Shown: positions 9,364-21,031, counted from the stretch's first letter. The stretch is DNA of 27,830 bases from Conidiobolus incongruus B7586 (GCA_000697335.1 JNEM01009962.1:1-27830), one strand, 5' to 3'. Notes: generated by a model not told the origin, from the sequence alone. Numbers and translations: made by a program.

Positions 9364-11455
9364 TAACTACAATATTAATTAACAATCAATTTCTATTAAC
9401 ATTGATCAACAGAATTAAATAATTATTAATATATTATTAATTATTAAGGAAGATATAGGGAAAGAGGTAGAAATAGAATTGCTTATAATATCTGTTGGTT
9501 TATATATTAGGTGACATTAACAATTATGAATTTTGACATTGTATGAAACTTGATGAAAATTAACTATTAATTCTATTTAAATTGAGAAAATTTTAATTAT
9601 CTAAATTGGACGATTGTTACAAATTTATAAAAACAATTTGTAAAGGTGTTTTGATTTTAGCCGAATCGGTATTTCTATTGTAATGGATATATTGAATATA
9701 AAACATAATATGATTTCAATAATTTTTTGATTGCTAAATATTTCTACTATTTTATTTTTGATAAATAGTTAGATTTTTTATATCAAATTTGAAAAGTCAA
9801 ATGGTAGGTATGCTTTGATTTGCTTATACAATAATATTTAATAAAGCAATATCCTGGAAATTTTAAAAGCTCTAAAATATTTTAATATAATTGTGTATTA
9901 TAATATATTGCTTCTAATTTTAACAATATCCACTAACTAAATAAATATCCAAATAATGATATATTTACTATCACAGTTCTCAAAAGCAAAAATTACTCTG
10001 AATCCAATTTTGATCGTATATCTAATTATTTCAAAATACTCAAAAGGATGAATGATCTTACTTATAACTAAATCATTAATCTATAGATAAACTATATCTC
10101 TTAAAACCTTAGCCACATCTTTAATTTGAAAATTTGTTACTATTTTCAAATATCAATCGATGATTTAATCACAAATTTTTACATTGATTTGAGAGTTGAT
10201 AAAATTTATTATATTTTGAAGGTATTTGATATTCTTAAAGAATCAAGGTATAATATAAGTCTTAAAAGTGCAATATAATTTGATATATTAATATATTTTA
10301 TTATCCTAAAATCGAATTAGCAACCATATTGAATTAATTTATTTATTATAATGAAATCATTAATCCAAACACCTAAAGTCTGAAAGTTTTAAATTAGTAA
10401 ATGACCAATGGTTAATTTCAATACAGATTTAGAAAATTTATAAGTTGATTATGTATCAAAAATATTGCAATATTCCTAGTACTTTGATAATGCTATTATG
10501 AGTTTTTAGTTTATACATTTCAAGTTATTCAGTATTAACACCGTTGATCTAATTTGATTCTTTTTGATTAAATCCTTTGAAATCATTTCAAAAATTGTTT
10601 GAATTTTGAATAATTCGAGCTGTATTATAGATATATTCAATTTAGATAGCTATTGAAATCAGTCGAGTATTATTAGTAATGGTTGATTCCTTGAAATTTC
10701 TAGTATTGTTGAATAACATATCAATTTATCCAGATAATTTTAATTGATAGGAATTAATAAAAAATTGACTATTCAATATATGGTGTGCTTTGCTGAGGAT
10801 TATAAATGAAAACATTTTTTGTTAATGGTATTTTCCAGATTTAAAATGAATACAAATAATTAAAATTAATAAAGTTTATAATTAAAAAGATATATCTAAT
10901 AAAACATATTAATCCTAGTATGATTAACTTAAGCATTATGTCTTGATTGTAAAAATTTTGTTTTCAAGTTGGAAATTTTTATTTAAGCTAAAAACTTCGC
11001 TGAAATCAGATTGATTTCTATGAATTTTGTTATAGTGTATAGTAAATAATACTATCGATTACTAAATTTTGAAAAGATTCTGGTAAAGAAGCATTGGTAA
11101 TAGCTGTGTATTAAATCTATAAGTTTATCTACTTATTTGCGATATATATAATATAATTTTGATAGTAATTCTAATGATTTCATTATATTGCCCATATTTG
11201 GAATATAACACCGCATTTTTCTGTAATTCACATCAAACTAACAAATAAATTATAAAAATTTTCAAAAAGAATTATGGGATCAGAGATTGATTATGTCAAT
11301 AGTTTAAAATTTTGGAATATTATAAAATTAATTTTTATCACTTCATTATTGTAGAATTCAATTTTTCATATAAAAAAGAATTTGGTTTAATTGAGTGACA
11401 TATTATATACCATACATAAATATTATAATATAAAAATATAAAAGATTTATTCAAT
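9364..11455. other. AT-rich intergenic desert
   Basis: About 2.1 kb of very AT-rich DNA between the transporter (-) and eIF3L (+), so it should hold the promoters of both. I see no open frame, RNA gene or repeat worth naming. Confidence 0.55.
9498..9507 (-). promoter_or_regulatory. Possible TATA box of the MFS gene
   Basis: On the minus strand this reads TATATAAACC, 135-144 nt upstream of the MFS start codon. The position is plausible, but the surrounding AT richness makes the match weak. Confidence 0.25.
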
Positions 11456-13220
11456 ATGTATCAAGATTATGACGACGAATATATTCCTTTCGAAGTAGAT
11501 ATTTCTACTTCCGTTTACGCTGCTGCTAGAAAGCAAGATGCCGACTTTGGTAAATATATTATATAATATCTATTAAGTACTTTTAAATATTAATTATAAT
11601 ATTTAGAACAAAATTTTCAAATCAGTGACGAAGCTGTCAACTTGCCGGAAGATGTTAAAAAATTTATTTTAAGTTTTCACCGTAATTTATTATCTAGATC
11701 GGTTTTCGAATTACACTACATTTACGAAAATTTATTCAACAAATTGACTGATAAATATTATACCAAGCAAGCTTGGCCTGAACCCGAATTGATCGCTGGG
11801 TTGGTTGGCGATGGTAATATTATTATAGATGATATTAAGGGTTTTTACTAATATTGGAGTTTAGATCAATTATTTTTGACCTTGTATAAAGAACTCTACT
11901 TCCGTCATATTTACTCCAAACTCCACCCCTCCTTGGAAGTCAGATTCCAATCCTATGAAAATTACTGCAGCTTATTCAATTATATCTTAAGTAAACATTT
12001 TAAATTATATATATATATATATTATAATATGCTAATTTTTATTAGATTCTGATGGTCCTGTCAACCTTGAATTGCCCAATCAATGGTTATGGGATATCAT
12101 TGACGAATTTATCTACCAATTCCAATCCTTCTGCCAATACCGCTCCAAGGTTAAGTCCACCAATGATGAATATGCCGCCCTCCAAGAAAATTCTAATGTA
12201 TGGAGCTGCTACTCTGTCCTCAACGTCCTCTACTCCCTCATCCAAAAGTCTGGTATCAAAGCCTCCTCGGACTCCAAAGACGTTGCCGAAAGTGTTGACA
12301 AGTATAAGAATAAGACCCTCTACAAGAGTCTTGGATTCTTCAGTACCATTGGTCTCTTGAGACTCCACACTCTTTTGGGCAACTACACCGCTGCTTTAAA
12401 GACTATGGATGGTATTGAACTCAACAAGCGCGCTTTGATGAACCGTGTCACTGCTTGTCATGTCACTACCTTCTACTACGTTGGTTTCTGTTACTTGATG
12501 CTTCGCAGATATGCTGACGCTCACCGCTCCTTCAGCCATATCTTGGTTCACATGAGCAGATCCAAGAACTACCAAACCAAATCCTACCAGTTCGACCAAA
12601 TTAACAAGAAGGTTGAACAAATGTACGCTTTGCTCTCCATCGTCGTCGCCCTCTATCCCACCCGTATTGACGACAGTATTGGCTTCAACTTGAAAGAAAA
12701 GCACTCCGACCACATTGCTAAGATGAGATCAGGATCAGAAGGTTTGGCTGTTTTCGAAGAATTATTCTTATACGCTTGCCCCAAGTTTATCTTCGCCAAG
12801 CCCACCTCTCCCGTCGTTGCTGAAGATGGTACCTTCACAACCGTTGAACCCTATCAACGCCACTTGCAAGTGTTCTTGGATGATGTCAAGGTTCAAAGCC
12901 TCTTGCCCACTCTCAGATCCTATTTGGGCTTGTACACCAGTCTCTCCGTGTCTAAATTAGCCACCTTTGTCGAAATCCAACCTGAAGAATTGTTGGCTCA
13001 ATTAATTGTACTCAAGCAGAGATCCTTGCAAAAGAGATGGGTGTCAGGCAGCCTGTTGAGCGGCGAGCTCCACCTCACCAACGACATTGATTTTGTGATC
13101 CAAGGGGACATTATTACGATTAGTGAGATTAAGATGAGTCGTCGCACTGGAGACTTTTTCCTCCGACAAACTGCCAAATTCCAAGATTTAATCGATCATT
13201 TAAACAAGTCTAAACAATAA
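11456..13220 (+). CDS. Translation initiation factor eIF3 subunit L
   Basis: Subunit L of eIF3, the multi-subunit factor that brings the 40S ribosome, initiator tRNA and mRNA together. It pairs with subunit K and is absent from S. cerevisiae. Exons: 11456-11549, 11607-11813, 11865-11990, 12046-13220. Introns are 57, 51 and 55 nt, two of them with a CTAAT branch site. The joined frame is 533 aa (human about 564). Landmarks match the family: LTDKYY...[42 protein letters not shown] (151-170), [35 protein letters not shown] and [13 protein letters not shown]. The C-terminal third is a PCI domain ending in [17 protein letters not shown]. Exon 4 uses many C-ending codons (TCC, GTC, CTC), unlike its neighbours, which suggests high expression. 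A hexamer AATAAA overlaps the stop codon (13216-13221). Confidence 0.95.
12006..12022. repeat. (TA)n microsatellite in eIF3L intron 3
   Basis: A short uninterrupted TA tract inside the 55-nt intron 11991-12045. It leaves the donor, the GCTAAT branch site and the acceptor intact. Confidence 0.8.
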
Positions 13221-13240
13221 ACATTTGATGTTATTAGTTT
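13221..13240. terminator. Shared 3' end of convergent eIF3L and NPR3
   Basis: Only 20 bp separate the two stop codons. Both genes end in CAA TAA A, so each stop codon lies inside an AATAAA hexamer (13216-13221 on +, 13240-13245 on -). Both transcripts must therefore end within the neighbour's coding region, and their 3' parts overlap in antisense. Confidence 0.55.
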
Positions 13241-14977
13241 TTATTGATGATTAGTTTGATGTAAAACAGTAATTAAATCCTGTCTAAAATGATTTAATAA
13301 ATTTCGAAATTCTTTTCGATTTAAATTTTCATTAAATATAATTTCTTCTACGTGATACTCCCCATTGAAATATTTGAGACATCTGAAGAATAGATTACGG
13401 ATCTCTTTGGGTTTCGTTTGCACAACCCTTTGAATCCAGTCTTTTTCCAATTCACTCGCTTGGCCGGGTGGCGATGCGAGTGCGGTGCGATCGATGGGGA
13501 CGTGGTATGGGATATGGTCGCCCGAGGTGGTGTCCATATACGTTCCACCTTGATCGAAGCCCATTTTGACATGGTAAGGAATCATAAAATAGATGTAAGT
13601 ATGCAATTGAATGACCAGTTTGTATCTTAACAAAAACTCTGCAATTTCCAAGTATTTATCCCTAGCATCATTGGATTGAACAAGTGAGGAAAACGGCTTT
13701 GGATAGTTCATTCCTTGCAACAGTTGAATTAAATTGAATTGCGGGAATCGTTGCTCAAATTGAGCGGCTAATTCAGCTAAGTTATCGAATGAAATATCTG
13801 GATTTACCATGTACACATTTTTGAGATTAATCACATCAATCAGTTTCGCTTTGTTCCAATAGATTAAATGCGCACTAAGACGGTAGATTTGCGCAAGGGA
13901 ACAATCTAATAGCTCATGTAAATCTGATAAACTGAGACTTGGAGATATCGCATTGATCATACGGATGAGTAAAGGGGAACAATCTGGCGAAAGCGAGTTC
14001 AAAATGGTTTCTTTGCTGTCGAGCAATAACAATGCATGATGGGGTCTGAGAGATGGATAGGCGATGTGGTTATCAACTGTATCTTTAAAAAAATCGGTGG
14101 TAGGATACGTGATGGGTGCCTTCAAAGTGAGTGTTAAGTAATCATTAATAGTTAAATAACATGCTTGCTGAGTAGTAATATCATAAAAGAGCTGACTGAT
14201 ATCTCTAGCCAATGCACTATTCAACTCCAACTTCTCCATCAATTGATCTGGCGACTGTCGATTGGCATGAGCGTCATCCACTAAATTTAAAATAGTAGTA
14301 GTTTGTTGCTGAACGTAATTGCATCGCTTTTGTTCGTACTGAAGGGCTGTGATAAATTTGGAAACGACATGGTTATAGAATTGATTGATCCAGTTTTCAG
14401 ACACTTCGGAAGTTTTTAGACAAAAAATAATGTTAAACATAGTAATTTGATGTTGGTAATAAGTGTCAGTAGGAAAAGAATTGTTACGTGTGATTGATTT
14501 GGCTGAAGTGGGAGGTGATAAATGCTTATTATTAGGATTGGATGGACTCGGGAGCGCTGAGTTATGTTGATAAAACAATAAATTCTGATTGGAGCTGTTT
14601 CTAGATAATATACCATTAGTAGGAATAGCTAAATGCTCATAACTAGATTCTGTAATCAGAGATGGAAGACCTAAAAAAGTATATTCATCAATAGTTAATT
14701 TAAACTTCTTATTACACAAAGAGTGCTTTGGACAAAACATATTTGATAATAATTCGGTGTCAAATCCTAATACGGTCTCATAGATTGACTGGCTATATGG
14801 GTCTTGACCATTACTCTTTGGTGATTCGATATTATTGTGATTAGGTGAATTAGCCTTGCTGAGAATTGGATTATGGTTGGCATTACCGTTGGAAAAAGGC
14901 TGTCTTGGAAATTGGTGAACAAAATGATGGCCTCTAGTAGATTCCACCACCATCATAATAGCCTGAAGTGGTGACAT
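13241..14977 (-). CDS. NPR3: GATOR1/SEACIT subunit Npr3 (NPRL3 homologue)
   Basis: With Npr2 and Iml1 (DEPDC5), Npr3 forms the GTPase-activating complex that shuts off TORC1 at the vacuole when amino acids are scarce. One exon, 578 aa from the start chosen here. An in-frame ATG at 15028 adds 17 residues coded by AT-rich, non-conserved sequence. I prefer 14977 because homologues begin just before the longin-like strand seen here (SPLQAIMMVVESTRGHHFVH). Family landmarks: MFCPKHSLCNKKFKLTIDE, MFNIIFCLK, LQYEQKRCNYV, RPHHALLLLD (311-320), AHLIYWNKAKLIDVI (369-383) and the C-terminal EEIIFNENLNRKEFRNLL. Two low-complexity Asn/Ser/Pro stretches (about 27-59 and 120-173) lengthen the N-terminal domain. 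It is divergent but full length. The Myb gene lies 103 bp upstream on the same strand. Confidence 0.87.
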   Translation of the reverse strand: MSPLQAIMMVVESTRGHHFVHQFPRQPFSNGNANHNPILSKANSPNHNNIESPKSNGQDPYSQSIYETVLGFDTELLSNMFCPKHSLCNKKFKLTIDEYTFLGLPSLITESSYEHLAIPTNGILSRNSSNQNLLFYQHNSALPSPSNPNNKHLSPPTSAKSITRNNSFPTDTYYQHQITMFNIIFCLKTSEVSENWINQFYNHVVSKFITALQYEQKRCNYVQQQTTTILNLVDDAHANRQSPDQLMEKLELNSALARDISQLFYDITTQQACYLTINDYLTLTLKAPITYPTTDFFKDTVDNHIAYPSLRPHHALLLLDSKETILNSLSPDCSPLLIRMINAISPSLSLSDLHELLDCSLAQIYRLSAHLIYWNKAKLIDVINLKNVYMVNPDISFDNLAELAAQFEQRFPQFNLIQLLQGMNYPKPFSSLVQSNDARDKYLEIAEFLLRYKLVIQLHTYIYFMIPYHVKMGFDQGGTYMDTTSGDHIPYHVPIDRTALASPPGQASELEKDWIQRVVQTKPKEIRNLFFRCLKYFNGEYHVEEIIFNENLNRKEFRNLLNHFRQDLITVLHQTNHQ

Positions 14978-15080
14978 TGTTTTTAAATTATTGAAAATAT
15001 ACTTCAAATTGGAAACAGTCAGAATCATACAATTATAAATAAAATATAAAAATTGTAAATTATGGGATTATTTATAGTAA

Positions 15081-16200
15081 TTATTTATTTTTATTTAATT
15101 TCATATATCGAAACATATAAGCTGAAGGGTCTCTCAATCCTAACAAACTTCCTATTTTCTTCCAATCTTTCCCGCATTTATCCACGTATTCAATCAATTC
15201 CTTATCTTCTTCTGGACTAAATGGAATTTTCTTATTGTTTAAATTCCAATTGAATTCCCAAAATCCCTGTAGTAATTTGACGTTGATATTGGGAAAATGT
15301 CTACCAATAAAATCCCAGTTGGAGTCGTATTTTGTGACTAATTGCTCTAATTGGAGTCTTAGTTTGCGATGGTCGATATATACACCCGGCTGGGTCAATC
15401 TCTGCAATCGTGTTCGAATTCCCCAATATGATCGTTTGACGGGTAGTAAATGAATATAGCTAGAGATATTGAATCCATATTGCTTGTATAACGACATCAA
15501 CGCCTCATCCTCTTCAATAGACCATCTTAAATTCTGATCATTCAAATTAGATGATGACAGCCATCTCGTCCTACACTGCTTAGCACTTCGTGTGCCAATC
15601 AACTTAGATATACTGCTAAAGTCATTGGGATACTGCTGCAATCCCAGATTAAATAAACTAATCTCCTTGGAGGACCACTTACCTAAAAACATTATAAGGA
15701 CGTTATAATAATTATATATTGAATCTATATTAATTACCATAATTCATTGAATTATTATTCAATACAGTTTCATCATTAATCCAATTTAATCCATTCTCAT
15801 CATTAAATTTAAAATAATTCCAAACTAAACGATAATCTTGATATAACAAATGATTTAGTTGACCTTTTAGTTCTTGGTTATATTTCATTTCATCCATCTC
15901 TACATTCAAATGAGTTTGAATAAGTTCTAATTGATCTTGAGATAATTCATTTAATAATTGATTTAATTTAGATTTTAATTTGGTTACTTTTCTGTAAGTA
16001 TGACCGTAATTGTATTCGCTATAATGTAATTGATGAATTTTACTGATTGAATAGCCCTGTGATAAGTATTTAATAATTTGAAACTGTTCCTGGAGTTGAT
16101 TGAATTTGGTAATTGATTGCGTTGAATATGAATGAAAAGGATATTTAATTAGTTTGTTAATTAGTTGAGATGCTATTATTCTTTTTGGGATTAATATCAT
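15081..16200 (-). CDS. Four-repeat Myb/SANT protein, possibly mitochondrial
   Basis: Two exons, 16200-15738 and 15682-15081, joined over a 55-nt GT-AG intron, give 354 aa. The C-terminal 200 residues hold Myb/SANT repeats: KWSSKEISLF...CRTRWL (156-196), LRWSIEEDEAL...YWGIRTRL (207-248), a weaker one around 262-300 (LEQLVTKYDSNWDFIGRHF) and PFSPEEDKELIEYVD...YMFRYMKL (308-350). Such repeats bind DNA. The first 37 residues contain Lys, Arg, Ser and hydrophobic residues but no acidic residue (MILIPKRIIASQLINKLIKY...), as in mitochondrial presequences. Residues 40-60 (YLSQGYSISKIHQL) look like a helix-turn-helix. Function and location are inferred, and no specific orthologue is recognised. The last codons AAT AAA AAT AAA TAA contain AATAAA hexamers. 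The gene is AT-rich like the spacers. Confidence 0.78.
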
Positions 16201-16633
16201 GGTAAATAAATATGATTAATAAGATACTTCTTTTATCAAATCACATTCTCTATTTGAATTAGTTTTAATTCTCTCAAAATTATTTGATTATTTATGGGAT
16301 TTGAAAAAAATTCTAATATCAAATTTAATTATATTATTGTGTTTTGTAATAAGTTTTGTAAATAAAGATGGTTGTTAGAAAAGTACTCGTAATACAATTT
16401 AGTAAATTATTTATTAATCCTGTATTCCTTAAGGCTTACTTACTGTTGAGATGTCGTAGCAGAATATCCAGAAAAGCCCTTTTCTATTCTTGTCACTTCT
16501 GGGTTTAATTCGTTCAGTGAGTGACATTGGATTTAGATAAATTCTAATAAAAGGAGGTAAAGAACATCATTTGATTATGGACCAACAAAGCCACTATAAA
16601 TGAGGAGTAATATGGACTTAATTATCGAATCGA

Positions 16634-16643
16634 GAGGGGCGGG
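16634..16643. promoter_or_regulatory. GC-box/STRE-like element
   Basis: GAGGGGCGGG stands out in AT-rich DNA about 430 bp upstream of the Myb start. AGGGG is the stress-response element core bound by Msn2-type zinc fingers in yeasts. Whether this fungus uses it is unknown. Confidence 0.2.
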
Positions 16644-16939
16644 TATTTTCAAAATACAACGATACAAAAATACAAGAAATTGTTGGATGTTCTTTAAACT
16701 ATATACACGAACTTTTAATGTCATTAACTATCAAAAAAATTGCCATTAAATATTTTCTTCCAATAATTTGAGTTTATAATCATACCCTATTTTTTGAATT
16801 TCCCAGCTTTTTGATTTTAATTTTATATATTCATTTTTGAAAATTATGAATATTATAATTATATAAACCAATAATTATATGTGGATTAACCATAATATAC
16901 TTTGAACCGTATCCAAATTATAATATTTTCTCATTTTAT

Positions 16940-16970
16940 CAACTATATATATATATATATTATATAGTTG
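16940..16970. repeat. AT inverted repeat with perfect 10-bp arms
   Basis: CAACTATATA and TATATAGTTG flank a TA tract, giving a near-perfect 31-nt palindrome. It can extrude as a cruciform. It is probably an expanded TA microsatellite. Confidence 0.6.
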
Positions 16971-18506
16971 TTTGATTTATTTGTATAAATTTAATTAAAT
17001 GAATCAATTAAGCATCATTCAAAACCATGGATTTTCAAGTTGTCAATAATTAAGATATAAAAACTCAAATGCTGTTTTAATATATTTATCATTAAATAAT
17101 GTCAAATAAAATCATCATATTTAATTTTTTTCATCATATTTTTTAAAATTATATAAATTTTTGATTATAGTTTGTAAACCATGTTTGTCAAAAGATAATA
17201 TTCATATACAGAAACTAAAATGCTTTATAGTTGCCAATACAATATTTGATTGATTTTGAATATGGAACAATTTATTAATAATGAAATAAATTATAACTCG
17301 TGATTCTTCGTTTAAATATTTGTTAGAGTATTTTTTGAGTCTGGATTCATATTTAGAATCCTAGTAATGTTTATAAAATTCAAAAATTGGAATTTAGGCC
17401 TTTCAAAATTGAAATTTTTCATTAAATAATATCGTTAAAATAAGGTTGAGAGATATTAGATAATTGGAATATTTGTAAAATATATTTTCAAAAATTTACT
17501 AATTAATTCTGCATAACAAGTAATTTTTATTTATAGTTGAGATTAGGAGAAATCATATTTGATATTGACTTTTGAAATAATTAAAATATTTTGAACTTAT
17601 ATATACTAAATCTATAAGGATTATATAATTATAATTTTTAGATAGTTTATTAAATTTATTTTCCTTTTGAAAAATTTCAAACTATATTCATTACATTATT
17701 TATAATTACCAAATTTTAAATCATCAACAATGATATTGGTGTCACTATATATTTAGTAAATTGAACAATATAAAACTAAGTATATACTACTTTCAGCAAT
17801 GTATATAAGCTTTGATTTAACCGTTATTGATAATTTATAATATTTAAATCAAATAATTAATTGTTTCCAATTTCGAATTTATTTGAGTACTTCAACAATG
17901 TAATAATTATATTAATAATTTTCAAAATAGTACCACCACTTACACAATGATGTAATGAATTTAGTGTCCAAAGTTGATATGAATGAATAATTAAGGATAC
18001 TCTATTACTATATTTAAAACTATATAGACATACAACTGCTTTAAAGCAATTATTAATAATGGGTTTGAAATCATAATTGATTATCATTGATATTTGAGAG
18101 TCATAAAAAATTAGGTATGAAATTGAATAAATATAATTTTTCAAATAATCAAAATGTATAAAAAATAATAAAATAAAGAAATAACTCTGTTACTGTTCCT
18201 TTACAAGTTCAGCACAAATTATTCTTTATATTGAATTTAAAGCGCTATAGGTAATAAACTATATTATTTAAATACTGATAGATTCAATTATAAGTATCAT
18301 AATATCCAATACTCAAAATCTGAAAATCAAATTAACAAATTAAGATATAATCCCATAATATTAAAATTAATTGAAAAGAATTAAATTCAAGTAAATCTAG
18401 TCAATACAATAATAGAATTACAATTTGACATAAAATTTTAAAATTTAGCAGCCATTTTATTATCAATTATATACAAATTGCTAATTCATAATTAAAATTA
18501 CACAGA

Positions 18507-21001
18507 ATGTTAAATAACAATTCTAATCAAAAAACGCCCCTGTCTTTAGAGGAGTTAAAACAATTAAAACAACAAAATGCCGACTCTTTGAAACCTAGAT
18601 TCTTATCAAAAGAGGAAAGAATGAAATTGGCTATTGAAAAGAGAGAGCAAGAAGTAAGAGAAATGCGTCGACGACAGGAGGAAGAAGCTTTAAGAAGAAA
18701 TGAATATTTAAAATCATTAAGAAAGGATGACGATAGAGATAGTTATAATGATAGGGGCAGAGAAAGAGAAAGAGATAGGGATAGAGATAGGGATGACGGT
18801 AGATATAGAGACAGAGACAGATACAGAGATCGTGACAGAGATAGAGGAAGGGATAGAAACAGAGATAAGAGGAGAAATGGAAGGGACTATGAAAAACGAG
18901 ATAGGAGTCACTCTCCTTCGGAATCCAACAAAGATACGTCAAGACCTATTTTCGATGAATCTTTCAGAGAAAAAGAACTCCAAGTGATCAGAGTAATATT
19001 ATAAATTTAAATAAATTTAATTTTGATCTAATTCGACTTTAGGATACCTATATGGGCTCCAAATCAAACAAGAGAAAACTGCGCCGTATGAATGAAAAAA
19101 AGTTTGTTTTCGAATGGAATGAGGATGAGGACACTTCTCAAGATTATAATCCAATTTATGCCAACCGTCACCATGCTCAACTATTCGGAAGAGGCCATTT
19201 TGCTGGATTTGATATAAGAGATCAACAAGCTCACGACTCCTCATTTTATGATAAATTATTAAAGGAAAGAAGATCAGATTATGAAATTAAACTGAATGAG
19301 TAAGAATTATAATTAATTAATTAATTAATATCACTAATTAATCTTTCTTTTTAGTGCCATGTTAGATCGTCAACGTGAGAAAGAATTACGGTCCAAGTAT
19401 GATGATCGTCACTGGTCTGAAAAGCCATTAGAAGAAATGAAAGATCGAGATTGGCGTATTTTTAAAGAAGATTTCAATATCTCTACCAAAGGTGGAGATA
19501 TCCCTCACCCTATCAGAAGCTGGAAAGAATCAGGGTTGCCTCCACGCATCCTTGAGCTTATTGATCAAGTAGGATACAAAGAACCCACTCCAATTCAACG
19601 TCAAGCAATTCCCATTGGACTTCAAAATAGGGACATTATTGGTATTGCAGAAACAGGTAGTGGTAAAACTGCCTCATTTGTCTTGCCTATGTTGGTGTAT
19701 ATTTCCAAACTTCCCAAATTGGATGAATCAAATTTAGCAGATGGTCCTTATGCAATCATTCTCGCTCCTACTCGTGAATTAGCTCAACAAATTGAGCAAG
19801 AAACTCTAAAATTTGCCAAGTTAATGGGCTATAATTGTGTTTCCATTATTGGTGGTCATGCAATTGAAGAACAAGGATTTAATATGAGAAATGGTGCTGA
19901 AATCGTTATTGCTACTCCTGGTCGTCTTAAAGATTGTTTAGATCGCCGTATTTTAGTTTTGAATCAATGTACTTATGTGGTAATGGATGAAGCTGATCGT
20001 ATGATTGATATGGGTTTTGAAGCTGATGTGAATTTCATTCTTGACGCTTTGCCTGTCTCCAACATTAAACCAGAAAATGAAACGAATAACCTTGGAATTG
20101 AATCAGGAAAGATGTATAGACAAACAGTGATGTTTTCTGCCACGATGCCTCCTTTAGTAGAGCGACTTGCTAAGAAGTAATTTAAATAATTATACATTTT
20201 GTAACCTTAAATCTAATAATATTTTATTTAGGTATTTGAGAAGACCTGCAACCGTCACAATTGGTAATGTTGGTCAAGCTGTAGAATCCGTTGAACAGAT
20301 TGTTGAGATGATTAATAATGAAAATGCTAAAAGGTATGTTAAATATGTACTATTCCTATTTTATATACTAATTATTGAATCATCTTTAGAACTCGATTGG
20401 CTGAAATTCTCAGTGAAGACTATCATCCTCCTATCATTGTCTTCGTTAATCAGAAGAAGACCTGTGATTTGGTTGCTAAGGATGTTATGAAATGCGGTGT
20501 AAGTTTAAATTTTCTTCAATACTAGTTTAATATCATTAATATTATATTTTTAGTTGAAAGCTGTCACTTTGCATGGTGGTAAATCACAGGATCAACGTGA
20601 AATTGCTTTAGCACAGCTTAAAGAAAAAACTGCAGACGTACTGGTTGCTACCGATGTTGCTGGTCGTGGTATCGACGTCAAGGACGTTTCCTTAGTCATT
20701 AACTATGATATGGCTAAAAATATTGAAGGTAACCCTTTTTTCATCCTTTTTTAAACTTATTACTTATTGTTGTTTAGATTATACTCATCGTATTGGTCGT
20801 ACCGGACGTGCCGGTAAATCTGGTACTGCTATTACATTTTTATCAAATACTGACACTGATGTCATGTATGATTTGAGAAAAATGCTTCAAAAATCCAAAG
20901 CCAATATACCGCCTGAACTAAATCGTCACGAAGCTGCCTTGACTAAACCAGGGACTTTCCAACATAAGAAGAGATATGAAGAAACTATTTATAATACATG
21001 A
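18507..21001 (+). CDS. PRP28: DEAD-box pre-mRNA splicing helicase Prp28 (DDX23)
   Basis: The U5 snRNP ATPase that displaces U1 from the 5' splice site so U6 can pair there. Seven exons: 18507-18992, 19043-19299, 19355-20176, 20232-20333, 20390-20498, 20554-20728, 20778-21001. Introns are 49-56 nt, all GT-AG, most with a CTAAT-like branch site. The joined frame is 724 aa. The N terminus ([11 protein letters not shown]...[14 protein letters not shown]) and RD/RE-rich region (about 74-135) match DDX23, followed by [38 protein letters not shown] and [20 protein letters not shown]. Helicase motifs: Q motif GYKEPTPIQ (321-329), I AETGSGKT (346-353), Ia PTRELA (386-391), TPGR, II DEAD (459-462), III SAT (509-511), V ATDVAGRG and [12 protein letters not shown]. 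The end KKRYEETI matches the human KKRREETIF. It appears complete and functional. Confidence 0.96.
18726..18911 (+). repeat. GATAGA/GACAGA-type repeat coding Arg-Asp dipeptides
   Basis: An imperfect 6-nt repeat (GAYAGA, GAAAGA) inside exon 1 of PRP28 codes alternating Arg-Asp/Arg-Glu, the counterpart of the RS/RD-like tail of DDX23. The extra open frames over it are by-products of the repeat. Confidence 0.75.
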
Positions 21002-21031
21002 ACAAATTGATTTTGAGATTTAAAGAGCTTT

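Larger units (their letters stand above)
16201..18506. other. AT-rich intergenic desert with one GC-richer patch
   Basis: About 2.3 kb between the Myb gene (-) and PRP28 (+). The segment about 16430-16660 is less AT-rich and holds a GAGGGGCGGG element (16634-16643) and a short minus-strand coding-like stretch (see findings). An open frame at 17857-18144 (-) is AT-driven and not convincing. Otherwise nothing is seen. Confidence 0.5.

Noticed and set aside
12052-12838. Overlapping frames in both strands within eIF3L exon 4
   Set aside because: Shadows of the conserved eIF3L frame.
13348-14616. Frames of 66-74 codons within NPR3
   Set aside because: Alternative-frame shadows of a conserved gene.
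14978-15028. 17-codon N-terminal extension of NPR3
   Set aside because: AT-rich, not like homologues, and the downstream ATG sits just before the first conserved strand.
17857-18144. 95-codon minus-strand frame in the spacer
   Set aside because: Composition is that of the AT-rich spacer (Ile/Asn/Tyr/Lys), with no domain, promoter or splice context. Likely chance.
18631-18987. Frames on both strands across the Arg-Asp repeat
   Set aside because: Produced by the 6-nt repeat. The frame matching DDX23 is the real one.
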